In this document: piece after piece, positions 17,653-26,546 of the stretch | Layout: every line of letters starts with the position of its first letter | How positions within the stretch are numbered: the first letter of the stretch is position 1 | Assembly (NCBI GenBank): GCA_024919175.1 | Contig: CP103804.1 | Location: 1,116,001-1,180,000, forward strand | Direction: 5' to 3' | Length of the DNA stretch: 64,000 nucleotides | From: Clostridioides difficile | GTDB taxonomy: Bacteria; Bacillota; Clostridia; Peptostreptococcales; Peptostreptococcaceae | Translations under genes and position numbers: made by a program | The notes under the pieces: model-generated | The model's input: the letters and a program-made list of their open reading frames with translations, nothing else | The model's database searches: none | Told to the model about the DNA's origin: nothing

Positions 17653-18348
17653 ATGAAACTAATTACAGTGGCAGGCCCACCATCATCTGGAAAAACATCT
17701 GTTATTCTTCACCTAATTAAAGCTATTGAGGCAGAAGAGAATAAGGTTGGAGTAGCAAAATTCGATTGCCTTACATCCTTTGACCAGATTAGATATGAAG
17801 AGAATAATATACCTGTTCAAATTGGACTTTCTGGTAAAATTTGTCCAGACCATTTTTTTATAAGTAATATTGAGGATGCACTTTATTGGTCTCAAAAACT
17901 AAACTTAGATATTTTGATTACTGAAAGTGCAGGGCTTTGTAATCGTTGCTCACCATATATAAAAACTATACCAGCAGTTTGTGTGATAGATAATCTATCA
18001 GGTATAAATACACCTAGAAAGATAGGACCAATGTTAAAATATGCTGATATTGTTGTAATCACAAAAGGAGATATAGTATCACAAGCAGAAAGAGAGGTAT
18101 TTTCCTTTAATGTACGTCAAGTAAATTCAAAATCTAAGGTAATATTTATAAATGGAATCACAGGGCAAGGAGTATTTTTACTGAAGAAATATTTAAGTGA
18201 TATAAAAGAAATAACCACACTTAGAGAAAAACAATTACGTTTTACAACACCAGCGTCAGTGTGTTCTTACTGTACTGGAGAGACTAGAATTGGAGAATCT
18301 TATCAAATGGGAATGATAAAGAAAATGGAGTTTGACTATGAAATATGA
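17653..18348 (+). CDS. HypB/CobW-like GTPase with CxxC motifs
   Basis: 231 residues. P-loop GPPSSGKTS near residue 8, a switch-type ESAGLCNRCSPY near 96, a G4-like TKGD near 138 and a C-terminal CSYC (near 212) make a SIMIBI-class G-protein resembling HypB and CobW metallochaperones. The two CxxC pairs could hold a metal ion. HypB-type proteins load nickel into hydrogenase and urease, and CobW is linked to cobalt in B12 synthesis. No hydrogenase or urease gene is nearby; instead it sits with DUF364 proteins and a soluble ABC ATPase whose start overlaps its end. AGGGGA site before the ATG. Confidence 0.75.
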   Translation: MKLITVAGPPSSGKTSVILHLIKAIEAEENKVGVAKFDCLTSFDQIRYEENNIPVQIGLSGKICPDHFFISNIEDALYWSQKLNLDILITESAGLCNRCSPYIKTIPAVCVIDNLSGINTPRKIGPMLKYADIVVITKGDIVSQAEREVFSFNVRQVNSKSKVIFINGITGQGVFLLKKYLSDIKEITTLREKQLRFTTPASVCSYCTGETRIGESYQMGMIKKMEFDYEI

Positions 18349-19393
18349 TAATTATGAAAAATTACTAAATATGTCTATAGAAGAGATAAAGGAAAACTAC
18401 TCTATGGCCTTTGATTTTTTCTTAAATTATAACCTAAGTAATATAGACGATTCAATTACTCTTAATAATTTAATAGAATCTTTAGGTGAGGAATTTTATA
18501 TAACTTTCGGCATTAAGAAAGAAGAATTATATATTAAATTGGTGGAGTTTTTAAAAGAATTTAATCAGGATGAAGAAAAATTAAATATAGAAAGTATCAC
18601 TATTAATGGAGGATACAACAAACTAAAAGAAAAAGAAGATATTTCACTCAAAATAAAGACTGGAGAAATTATAAGTATTGTTGGACCTACAGGTTCAGGA
18701 AAAAGTAGACTACTAGAGGATATTGAATGTTTAGCTCAGAGAGACACTCCAACTAATAGACAAATACTGATAAATGAAGATATTCCAAGTGATGAAACTC
18801 GTTTTGTTATGGATGGAAAGTTAGTAGCTCAACTTTCACAAAATATGAATTTTGTAATGGATTTAACCGTAGAAGAATTTTTACAAATGCACTCTAAAAG
18901 TCGTTTTTGTAAAAATCAAGATGACATAGTAAAAAAATGCTTTTATTGTGCTAATAAACTAGCTGGAGAAAAATTTGAATTAACCACAAAAATAACTCAA
19001 TTATCAGGAGGTCAATCAAGGGCTCTTATGATATCGGATACTGCATATATGAGCTCTTCACCAATAGTTTTAATTGATGAAATTGAAAATGCAGGTATAG
19101 ATAGAAAAGAAGCTTTAAGGTTATTATCTAAAAAGGAAAAAATAATTTTGATTTCAACACATGACCCTATATTAGCTTTAAATGCTAATAAAAGAATAGT
19201 TATTAAAAATGGTGGAATTTCAAGGGTAATATCTACAACAAATGAAGAAGTAGAAAGTATTAAATACATAGAAAACTTAGATAATATTTTACTTGATATT
19301 AGGCACAGAGTGAGAAAAGGTGAAATCTTAAGTAGAAAAGAAATAGAAAGTATTGTACAGGAGGAGGTAAATGAATTTGTGGGAACTTTATGA
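18338..19393 (+). CDS. Soluble ABC-type ATPase with N-terminal helical domain
   Basis: 351 residues from the preferred ATG; a TTG at 18332 is also in frame, but GGAG at 18327-18330 fits 18338. Residues 1-85 are acidic and helical and match no family I know. The rest is one ABC ATPase: GPTGSGKS, LSGGQSRA, Walker B IVLIDEIENAG and STHDP switch. The Walker B lacks the DEPT form of transporters and reads DEIENAG, seen in non-transport ABC proteins. No second permease is present. Overlap with the GTPase gene upstream and DUF364 gene downstream (23 bases) implies a tight complex or fixed stoichiometry. Suggested role: ATP-driven metal or cofactor handling; unproven. Confidence 0.72.
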   Translation: MKYDNYEKLLNMSIEEIKENYSMAFDFFLNYNLSNIDDSITLNNLIESLGEEFYITFGIKKEELYIKLVEFLKEFNQDEEKLNIESITINGGYNKLKEKEDISLKIKTGEIISIVGPTGSGKSRLLEDIECLAQRDTPTNRQILINEDIPSDETRFVMDGKLVAQLSQNMNFVMDLTVEEFLQMHSKSRFCKNQDDIVKKCFYCANKLAGEKFELTTKITQLSGGQSRALMISDTAYMSSSPIVLIDEIENAGIDRKEALRLLSKKEKIILISTHDPILALNANKRIVIKNGGISRVISTTNEEVESIKYIENLDNILLDIRHRVRKGEILSRKEIESIVQEEVNEFVGTL

Positions 19394-20144
19394 TGACTTA
19401 ATAGAAGGGATTCCTAAAGATATAGTTGTTGAAGATATAGCTGTTGGTCAACATAATATTTTAGTAAGAAGTAGTGAAGGTAGTGGTATAGGTTTTGTGT
19501 ATAATGAAGATGGACGTCCTCCAGAGTTCATAAAAGCCTTCAAAGGAAAATGTTTATATGAAGTAGCTGGATGCGTTAAGTCATGGAATATCACAGAATC
19601 AGGAATTGGATTGGCTGCAATAAATTCTTATTATAATTCTGTAAAAATTTCAAAAGAAAATAATATAAAGTTAAATGAAAACAATTTTATAGAAGATAGA
19701 ATTAATGACCCTTTTATTTCATACCAAAACATGATAAGGGGGAAAAAGGTAGCAGTTATAGGTCATTTCCATTATTTGGAACAGTTATTTGCACCAGTAT
19801 GCGATTTATCAATAATAGAAAGCGAAGATATAGAGGGTGATTATCCAGAGACTTCAGCACCATATATCTTGCCTGAACAGGACTTTGTAGTTATATCTTG
19901 TTATACATTAAGTACAAAAACTTTTCCTTGGTATTTAGAATTAAGTAGAAATGCTTATGTGGTATTGGTAGGTCCAGCAACTCCAATGGCACCTATATTA
20001 TTTAAGTATGGAGTAAATGATTTATCAGGATTTGTGATTAAAGAACATGATAAAGTAATGAACATAATAAGTGGAAATGAGAGAAATAATATGTTTTACA
20101 GTACAGGTCAGAAAGTAAATTTAAAAGGTAGTGGGGAAATTTAA
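19371..20144 (+). CDS. DUF4213/DUF364-family putative heavy-metal chelation protein
   Basis: 257 residues, the full-length form. An N-terminal DUF4213 domain (about 1-95; AGCVKSWNITESGIGLAAIN) resembles an enolase N-domain fold in solved relatives. A DUF364 domain with a Rossmann-like strand (GKKVAVIGHFHYLE), a conserved DFVVISCYTLSTKTFPWYL and a GPATPMAP loop follows. Members occur next to iron/siderophore importers and are thought to bind a metal or a nucleotide-like ligand between the two domains. The gene overlaps the ATPase gene by 23 bases, with GGAGGAGG before the ATG. It is 2 bases from the methyltransferase. It pairs with the divergent paralogue at the head of the operon. Confidence 0.82.
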   Translation: MNLWELYDDLIEGIPKDIVVEDIAVGQHNILVRSSEGSGIGFVYNEDGRPPEFIKAFKGKCLYEVAGCVKSWNITESGIGLAAINSYYNSVKISKENNIKLNENNFIEDRINDPFISYQNMIRGKKVAVIGHFHYLEQLFAPVCDLSIIESEDIEGDYPETSAPYILPEQDFVVISCYTLSTKTFPWYLELSRNAYVVLVGPATPMAPILFKYGVNDLSGFVIKEHDKVMNIISGNERNNMFYSTGQKVNLKGSGEI

Positions 20145-20146
20145 AT

Positions 20147-20845
20147 ATGAGAATGAATTGGAATGATACTAAAATAAAATCCTTTGTTGATGCAAGTGAA
20201 TATACTGGTTTTCACAAGAGATTAGCTAAAGAAATAATTCCCTACATCAAAGATAGCAAAACTTTCTGTGATGTAGGTTGTGGGTTGGGTTTAATAGATA
20301 TGTATTTACACAAAGAACTGAAAGATATAACTTGTATTGATATAAATCAAAATGCCATAAATTACTTAGAAAAGTCAATAAAAGACAATAATATAAACAA
20401 TATTAGATGTAAGGTTAAAGATTTTAAAGAGATAAATACAAGATTTGATACTATATTAATTTCCTTTTTTTCATATGAGAATATAGAATTTTTCACTGAA
20501 CACTGTGATAGATTAATTGTAATTGTTAATGATAAATCCAAAACTCATATTCCAGTATCTAAGAAAAGAATGGATATGATAGAAAGACATAGTTCAAAAA
20601 ATTTAAAAGCATTATTAGATAAAAAGAAACTTAAATATGAATTAATGCCATTAAGTCTTGAATTTGGACAGACATTTGCTGACGAAGATGATATAGTTAG
20701 GTATGCTAAATCTTATGATGAAGGCGGAGAGTATGAAACAATATACAGTCATATTATGAAAAATTTAGTTAAAGGGGATAAAGTAGCTTATTACCTTCCA
20801 TATAAAAAAAATATATCTGTTTTTATAATAGACTTTAATAGATAG
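20147..20845 (+). CDS. Class I SAM-dependent methyltransferase
   Basis: 232 residues. Motif I (FCDVGCGLGLIDMYL, near residue 43) and the acidic end of strand 2 (ITCIDINQNAI) give a standard SAM-binding Rossmann domain. The rest is Lys-rich without a recognised substrate domain. Last gene of the operon, starting 2 bases after the DUF364 gene. Possible targets are a metallophore, a tetrapyrrole or a protein. It is not one of the recognisable Cob/Cbi precorrin methyltransferases, which have a different fold. Confidence 0.75.
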   Translation: MRMNWNDTKIKSFVDASEYTGFHKRLAKEIIPYIKDSKTFCDVGCGLGLIDMYLHKELKDITCIDINQNAINYLEKSIKDNNINNIRCKVKDFKEINTRFDTILISFFSYENIEFFTEHCDRLIVIVNDKSKTHIPVSKKRMDMIERHSSKNLKALLDKKKLKYELMPLSLEFGQTFADEDDIVRYAKSYDEGGEYETIYSHIMKNLVKGDKVAYYLPYKKNISVFIIDFNR

Positions 20846-21017
20846 ATAATTGTAAATTTTAATTTAAATATTTATATTCCATAATAAAGATTAGACACTT
20901 AGTTTGTAGCATATACAACTAGGAAATATAAATACTAAATTAAAAGTAGTGTTTTCAAATGAATTACTATATATTTATAATTTTTACTTTGCAAATAGTG
21001 CTAGATTTTGATTTAAG

Positions 21018-21046
21018 TTGACAATTTATATAAGATTGCATACAAT
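21018..21046 (+). promoter_or_regulatory. Sigma-A promoter of the cobalamin-riboswitch operon
   Basis: TTGACA (21018-21023), a 17-base spacer, TACAAT (21041-21046). The predicted start near 21053 lies just before the riboswitch P1 stem. The bases 20846-21017 show nothing else. Confidence 0.75.
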
Positions 21047-21065
21047 TAAACTAAGAATTGAATAA

Positions 21066-21207
21066 ACGTATTTAAAGAGTAGGGAAGCTGGTGAAAATCC
21101 AACACGAACCCATCACTGTAAGCATGGATAAATTCTTATGGCCAACAGATATTATTTAAAAAGGCTGAGAAAATGAAATGTAAGTCAGATACCTACATTA
21201 AATATTA
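21066..21207 (+). ncRNA. Cobalamin riboswitch aptamer
   Basis: Conserved core elements appear in order: AGGGAAGCTGGTGAAAATCC (21081-21100), a CCATCACTGTAAGCATGG region (21110 on), GGCCAACAGA and the B12 box AAGTCAGATACCTAC (21182-21196). P1 can form from TATTTAA (21069-21075) and TTAAATA (21198-21204). A strong terminator follows at 21292, so ligand binding would stop transcription. The class (adenosylcobalamin or methyl/hydroxocobalamin) cannot be decided by eye. It controls the five-gene Nik/Opp-type importer. Confidence 0.9.
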
Positions 21208-21291
21208 GTAAATAAATTTAGGGGGGAGCAACTAGATTTATTATTTTGTATATGGAATTTAGAAGTTAAAGTATACATATTAAAATGGGAT

Positions 21292-21321
21292 GTTATAGCA
21301 TTATTTGCTATAACTTTTTTT
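21292..21321 (+). terminator. Riboswitch expression-platform terminator
   Basis: GTTATAGCA (21292-21300), loop TTATT, TGCTATAAC (21306-21314), then seven T. It ends 35 bases before the binding-protein gene, so readthrough depends on the cobalamin aptamer. Confidence 0.9.
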
Positions 21322-21355
21322 ATGCTCATATTTCTAAATAAGGGGGAAATGTATC

Positions 21356-22936
21356 ATGAGGAAGATTTCAAAAGGGAAGTTGAGTAGTATAATTTTAGCA
21401 GTTATGCTGATGTTATCATTGGTAACAGGGTGTAGTAAACCAGAGGAAAATAATGATGTTAGTAATATGAATAATGAAAAGGAAGTAGTTTTAGCAGCAG
21501 CTAGAGATTTGGCACCAGGTGAACAAGATGCTTACTACACAAGTTCTATACTGTATGTTTGGGAACCGCTAATAGGCTTGGGTGATGATGGAAAACCAAA
21601 GGCAGAACTTGCAGAAAAATGGTCAAATTCAGCTGATTATAAAGAATGGACATTTACAATAAAGAAAGGTGTAAAATTCCATGATGGTGTAGATTTGAAT
21701 GCAGATTCAGTAGTAAAAAACTTTGAACGTTATATGAATATGAAGACAAAATCATCACCTTTTTATTCGTTTGATATAGAAAAGACATATCCTAATTTAC
21801 AAAGTGTGGATAAAGTTTCAGACTATGAAGTAAAACTTACTTTTAGTAAACCAATATCAACTTTAATATACAACATGGCTAGATTTGGAAGTGCTATGTA
21901 TAGTCCAGAGTGTTTTGATATAAAGACTGGAGATTTTACTAAATATGCACAAGGAACAGGTCCATTTAAGATAAAAGAAAGAGAAAAAGAACAATTTGTT
22001 TCGTTAGAGAGAAATCAAGATTATTATGGAGATAAAAGTAAAGTTAAAAATGTAAGAGTAAATGTAATTAAAGATGCACAAACTCGTTATACAGCACTTA
22101 AATCAGAGGAAATTATGGGTGTTATGGATTTGGGAGCTATTACTCCAGAGCTAGCTAGTGAGTTAATAGAAGATGAAAACTTTGAGGTTAAATCATCTCC
22201 ATCAACAATAACTCAATTTGTATCTACAAATGGAACTAGGGCACCATTTAATAATGTTAAGATAAAAGAAGCATTAAGTTTATTGTTGGATAGAGAAACT
22301 ATAGTAAATAAATTTTATGGAGGATATGGAACTCCAACTATAAATATATTGAACCAAGGTTCTCCTTTTGCTAAGGAAATTAAACCTGTTTATGATGCAG
22401 AAAAAGCAAAAAAAATAATAAAGGATGAGTTAAAAGGGGAAACAAAAGAATTAGAGTTTATAATACCATCTTATGGTGTAGACCGTTATCCATATAAAAC
22501 TGTAGCAGAGTATATACAATCTGTATTAAGTGAGGTTGGATTAAATTCTAAAATAACTATACTTGATGGGGCTGCTTTTAAAGAAGCACAAAAAACAGGA
22601 AATTATGATATAGCACTTCACACTCAAGGGCTTCCAAATGCAGAACCATTTTCTATATTTGATAGTTATATGAGAAGTACAGGATCAAGTAATATAGCTT
22701 ATTCATTGGGTTATAAAAATGAAAGAGCAGATGAATTAATAGGTCAATTAGAAAAAACAATGGACTTAGATGAAAGAAGTAAAATATATGATGAACTTCA
22801 AGATATATCAGCAGAACATCCATCAGCGATACCATTATTTGAAGACGTTAACTTAATTGCTTATAATAAAAAAATAACTGGATATAAACCTACATTATAT
22901 GGAACTACATTAGCAAATATGGAGTGGAGTAAGTAG
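21356..22936 (+). CDS. Family 5 (Nik/Opp/Dpp-type) substrate-binding lipoprotein
   Basis: 526 residues. Signal peptide with lipobox LVTGC (C26), then the family 5 fold: LAEKWSNSADYKEWTFTIKK, VKFHDGVDLNADSVVKNFERY and GTGPFKI are typical blocks. This family binds oligopeptides, nickel chelates, haem or opine-type metallophores. The riboswitch upstream links the ligand to cobalamin: cobalt or nickel chelate or a corrinoid-related compound is more likely than plain peptides. AGGGGGAA before the ATG. The stop overlaps the GTG of the permease by 1 base. Confidence 0.88.
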   Translation: MRKISKGKLSSIILAVMLMLSLVTGCSKPEENNDVSNMNNEKEVVLAAARDLAPGEQDAYYTSSILYVWEPLIGLGDDGKPKAELAEKWSNSADYKEWTFTIKKGVKFHDGVDLNADSVVKNFERYMNMKTKSSPFYSFDIEKTYPNLQSVDKVSDYEVKLTFSKPISTLIYNMARFGSAMYSPECFDIKTGDFTKYAQGTGPFKIKEREKEQFVSLERNQDYYGDKSKVKNVRVNVIKDAQTRYTALKSEEIMGVMDLGAITPELASELIEDENFEVKSSPSTITQFVSTNGTRAPFNNVKIKEALSLLLDRETIVNKFYGGYGTPTINILNQGSPFAKEIKPVYDAEKAKKIIKDELKGETKELEFIIPSYGVDRYPYKTVAEYIQSVLSEVGLNSKITILDGAAFKEAQKTGNYDIALHTQGLPNAEPFSIFDSYMRSTGSSNIAYSLGYKNERADELIGQLEKTMDLDERSKIYDELQDISAEHPSAIPLFEDVNLIAYNKKITGYKPTLYGTTLANMEWSK

Positions 22937-23883
22937 TGAAAACACCATTTAAATATTTAATTAAAAGAATATTGATGACTATCCCTATTTTGATAGGAAT
23001 AACTTTTCTAGGATTTATATTAGGTGTTATAGCACCTGGTGACCCAGCAGTTGAATATTTAAGCATGGATGGTATTTCTGCTCCTACAGATGAAGAAATA
23101 GAAAGAGTTAGAGAAGAATTAGGGTTAAATGATAATATTATAGTCCAGTATGTTAATTGGACTAAAAAAGCTATGACTGGAGATTTAGGACTTTCCTATA
23201 TCAAAAAGACATCTATCACAGAAGAGATATTAAGAAGGTTACCAATAACCTTCTCTTTATCTTTAATGGCTATGTTTTTTGTTATAGTGTTATCTATACC
23301 ACTAGCTATAATAATGGCTTTAAAAAAGGATTCAGCGATAGATAAGGTTGGAACTTTTGTATCCTTACTTATGACATCTATTCCAGGATTTTGGTTAGCT
23401 ATTATTATGTTAAGTATATTTTGTGAGAATCTTAGGTGGCTACCTACAAGTGGGTATGGTACAATTAAACATTTAATAATGCCTGGATTTGTTTTAGCAG
23501 CGGGAACTATAGGAACTGTAGCAAGGTTAAATAGAGCAACTTTAATAGAAAGTATAGGACAAAACTATATAACAGTGGCAAAAGCTAAGGGGTTGCCAAA
23601 TAAAATAGTTATTTTTAAGTATGCTTTTTTAAATTCATTAATGCCTATTGTAACTGTTCTGGGAAACTATTTTGGTGCTATTTTAGGAGGCTCCACAGTG
23701 GTTGAGGTTATTTTTAGTATTCCAGGCATGGGAAGTTATGTAATACAAGGAATAATGAGTAGGGATTATCCAGTGGTACAAGGATATGTGCTATTTACAG
23801 GGATTATATTTATCGTATTTAATTTAATTGTAGACATATGTTACCTATTTCTTAATCCTAAAATGAGGGTGGGAGGTAAATGA
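22936..23883 (+). CDS. NikB/OppB-type ABC permease
   Basis: 315 residues, six helices. An N-terminal OppB-like block (FKYLIKRILMTIPILIGITF), a large loop after helix 1 with DPAVEYL and the EAA-type cytosolic loop (AKAKGLPNKIVIFKYAFLNS) are present. GTG start overlaps the previous stop. One base separates it from NikC/OppC. Forms the channel with that protein. Confidence 0.9.
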   Translation: MKTPFKYLIKRILMTIPILIGITFLGFILGVIAPGDPAVEYLSMDGISAPTDEEIERVREELGLNDNIIVQYVNWTKKAMTGDLGLSYIKKTSITEEILRRLPITFSLSLMAMFFVIVLSIPLAIIMALKKDSAIDKVGTFVSLLMTSIPGFWLAIIMLSIFCENLRWLPTSGYGTIKHLIMPGFVLAAGTIGTVARLNRATLIESIGQNYITVAKAKGLPNKIVIFKYAFLNSLMPIVTVLGNYFGAILGGSTVVEVIFSIPGMGSYVIQGIMSRDYPVVQGYVLFTGIIFIVFNLIVDICYLFLNPKMRVGGK

Positions 23884-23884
23884 T

Positions 23885-24721
23885 ATGGAGAAATTTAAAG
23901 AAATGTTATTTATACATAAACTAGCTTTTTTAGTGCTAATAATTATGATACTTGTTGCAATATTTGCAACAGAGTTAGCTCCATATGACCCTAATAAAGT
24001 ACAAATGGATGATAGATTAATGGGAATTTCTAGAGAACATATACTTGGTACAGATACTCTAGGGAGAGATATTTTAAGTAGAATATTATATGGAGCCAGA
24101 GTATCCATATCTTTAGCTTTTTTAGCAACCTTATTAACAATGCTATTTGGCAGTTTTGTAGGAATAATAGCAGGGTATTGTGGTGGTATAGTAGATACAA
24201 TAATACAGTCGATTGTAAATATATTTCAAGGTCTTCCAAGTCTTAGCTTTATGATTGCTCTTGCTGGAGTTCTTGGACCAGGTATAAAAAGCTTATTAAT
24301 TGCAATAGTATTCACTTCCTGGGCTGGCTTTTCAAGAGTAGTCAGAGGAGAAGTATTAAAGGTAAAAGAAGAAAAATATGTTGAAGGAGCAAGAGCATTA
24401 GGTGCTAGTCATCTTTATATAATTTTTCATTATATAATTCCAAATATATTTGCTCCCTTTATAGTACTATTTACAATAAGGATAGGTAAAAGTGTACTTT
24501 CTATGGCATCACTAAGTTTTTTAGGTCTAGGAATACAACCACCACAAGCAGATTGGGGTGTTATGATAAATGATGCTAAGACTCATTTTAGAAGCTATCC
24601 AAATCTATTATTGGCACCTGGTTTTAGTATATTATTATTGTGTTGCAGTATAAATTTAATTGGAGATGCACTAAGGGATATGTTTGATGAAAAAAGCAAC
24701 TCTTTAAGCCAATATCTTTAG
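23885..24721 (+). CDS. NikC/OppC-type ABC permease
   Basis: 278 residues. Conserved HILGTDTLGRDILSRILYGA after helix 1 and an EAA loop with EGARALGASHLYIIFHYIIP. Shorter at the N-terminus than OppC, as in NikC/DppC. Second channel subunit of the riboswitch-controlled importer; starts 1 base after its partner and ends 14 bases before the first ATPase. Confidence 0.9.
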   Translation: MEKFKEMLFIHKLAFLVLIIMILVAIFATELAPYDPNKVQMDDRLMGISREHILGTDTLGRDILSRILYGARVSISLAFLATLLTMLFGSFVGIIAGYCGGIVDTIIQSIVNIFQGLPSLSFMIALAGVLGPGIKSLLIAIVFTSWAGFSRVVRGEVLKVKEEKYVEGARALGASHLYIIFHYIIPNIFAPFIVLFTIRIGKSVLSMASLSFLGLGIQPPQADWGVMINDAKTHFRSYPNLLLAPGFSILLLCCSINLIGDALRDMFDEKSNSLSQYL

Positions 24722-24735
24722 AAGGAATAAAAACT

Positions 24736-25686
24736 ATGAATAGAGATATAAGTATAAAAGATTTAAAAATTCATTTTAATACTAAAGAAGGAAAAGTAAG
24801 AGCTGTAGATGGAGTATCTAGAACCTTTCAAAGTGGCAAAATTACAGGAATTATTGGAGAAACTGGAAGTGGAAAATCGGTACTAGGATTAGGGCTTTTG
24901 AACCTTGTATCTAATAATTCAACTGTTTCAGGCAGTGTTTTATATGAAGAAAAAGATTTGCTAAAAATTAAAGAAAAGGAAATTAGAGAAATCAGAGGTA
25001 AAAAAATAGCATTAATACCACAAAATCCATCAAGTTCTTTTAATCCAATATTAAAAATAGGAAGTCATATGAATGAACTTTTTTATTATCATGGAAAAGA
25101 AAAAAAGAATTCTTGTAAGAGTAAAAGTTTAGAGATATTAAAAAAATTCTTTTTCTCAAATAGTGAGTTGGTTTATAATTCGTATGGATTTCAGCTAAGT
25201 GGAGGTATGAGTCAAAGAGCATTGGCAGCCATAGGGACAGCACTAAAACCTAACTGGATAATTGCAGATGAACCAACTAAAGGATTGGATGCAATAATAA
25301 GAAAGCAAGTATATGAAGTATTTTATGATTTAAGAAATAATATGGGTGTTAGTATGATACTTATAACTCATGATTTAATGCTGGCTAAAAAGCTTTGTGA
25401 TGAGGTTGTAGTTATGTATGCAGGTAAAATCATAGAAGAGGGGCCTAAAAATAGTATATTTAATAGCCCACTACATCCTTATACAAGAGGTTTAATTGAC
25501 TCACAGCCAAATAAAAAATTAATACCTATTGAAGGAGTAGCACCAAGTTTAACAAATTTACCAAAAGGATGTAGATTTTCTCCAAGATGCAAGGTTGCAA
25601 AAAAAACATGTATTGATTATGAACCAAGGCTATTTGATGTTAATGGTTCAAAGGTGAGGTGTTTTCTTTATGATAAGAGTTTGTAA
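24736..25686 (+). CDS. NikD/OppD-type ABC ATPase
   Basis: 316 residues. GETGSGKS, Q-loop (LIPQNP), signature LSGGMSQR, Walker B WIIADEPTKGLD and LITHDL are present. The C-terminal oligopeptide-transport extension with GCRFSPRCKVAKKTC is complete; such Cys clusters bind an iron-sulphur centre in some Opp/Dpp ATPases. Signature LSGGM rather than the more usual SGGMxQR/K context is normal for this family. Overlaps the second ATPase gene by 17 bases. Confidence 0.9.
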   Translation: MNRDISIKDLKIHFNTKEGKVRAVDGVSRTFQSGKITGIIGETGSGKSVLGLGLLNLVSNNSTVSGSVLYEEKDLLKIKEKEIREIRGKKIALIPQNPSSSFNPILKIGSHMNELFYYHGKEKKNSCKSKSLEILKKFFFSNSELVYNSYGFQLSGGMSQRALAAIGTALKPNWIIADEPTKGLDAIIRKQVYEVFYDLRNNMGVSMILITHDLMLAKKLCDEVVVMYAGKIIEEGPKNSIFNSPLHPYTRGLIDSQPNKKLIPIEGVAPSLTNLPKGCRFSPRCKVAKKTCIDYEPRLFDVNGSKVRCFLYDKSL

Positions 25687-26434
25687 CCTTTATAAGGAGT
25701 TTAAAAGCGGAATAATCAATAAAAAGATAGTCAAGGCGGTAGATGATGTATCGTTTGAAATAAAAGAGGGAAAAACCCTAGGTCTTGTAGGAGAAAGTGG
25801 ATGCGGAAAATCAACATTATCAAGGCTTATTTTAAGACTTATTAAATCTGATGGAGGTAAAATTTATTTTAATGGTAGAGATATCAGTAATTATGACTTT
25901 TCTCAAATGAGAGATTTAAGAAAAGAGATGCAGATAATATTTCAACATCCAGATTCGGCTCTAAGCCCTAAAAAAACCATATATGGGAGCCTTGTTGAGC
26001 CATTAAAAATTCATAAACTCTATGAAAAGAATAAAGCAAGAGAATACATAAGTGAATATTTAAGTTTTGTTGGGCTTAGTGAGGAAATTTTAAATAGATA
26101 CCCACATCAAGTAAGTGGAGGACAAATACAAAGAGTTGCTTTAGCTAGAGTGCTTTTATTAAATCCTAAATTTATAATATTAGATGAACCTACATCAATG
26201 CTGGATGTATCTGTACAAGCTCAAGTTATACAGGTTTTGAAGAAAGCTCAAAAACAGTTTAATATAACCTATTTATTTATATCTCATGATATAGATTTGG
26301 TAAAAGAAGTTAGTGATGATGTTGCGGTCATGTTAAATGGCAAGATAGTTGAAACTATAAAGGCTAAGGAGTTGTATAAAAGTGCAAAGCATGCTTATAC
26401 AAAAGAGCTTATTGAGAATTTTACTAATTTTTAA
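25670..26434 (+). CDS. NikE/OppF-type ABC ATPase
   Basis: 254 residues. GESGCGKST, IIFQHPDSALSPKKT, signature VSGGQIQR, Walker B FIILDEPTSMLDVSVQAQ and FISHDID are present. It stops soon after the ABC core, without the long OppF C-terminal extension, which favours the NikE-like short form. Last transporter gene; no clear terminator follows before the methyltransferase 112 bases on. Confidence 0.9.
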   Translation: MIRVCNLYKEFKSGIINKKIVKAVDDVSFEIKEGKTLGLVGESGCGKSTLSRLILRLIKSDGGKIYFNGRDISNYDFSQMRDLRKEMQIIFQHPDSALSPKKTIYGSLVEPLKIHKLYEKNKAREYISEYLSFVGLSEEILNRYPHQVSGGQIQRVALARVLLLNPKFIILDEPTSMLDVSVQAQVIQVLKKAQKQFNITYLFISHDIDLVKEVSDDVAVMLNGKIVETIKAKELYKSAKHAYTKELIENFTNF

Positions 26435-26546
26435 AGTATGATAATCAATTGTTTAGTCAATCAATTATTACATTAGTAAAAGTAGTTTTTTGAGTATAGA
26501 AAATTACAAATCTCGCTCCTAACCTTTTTAGAAAGGAAGAGTAATC

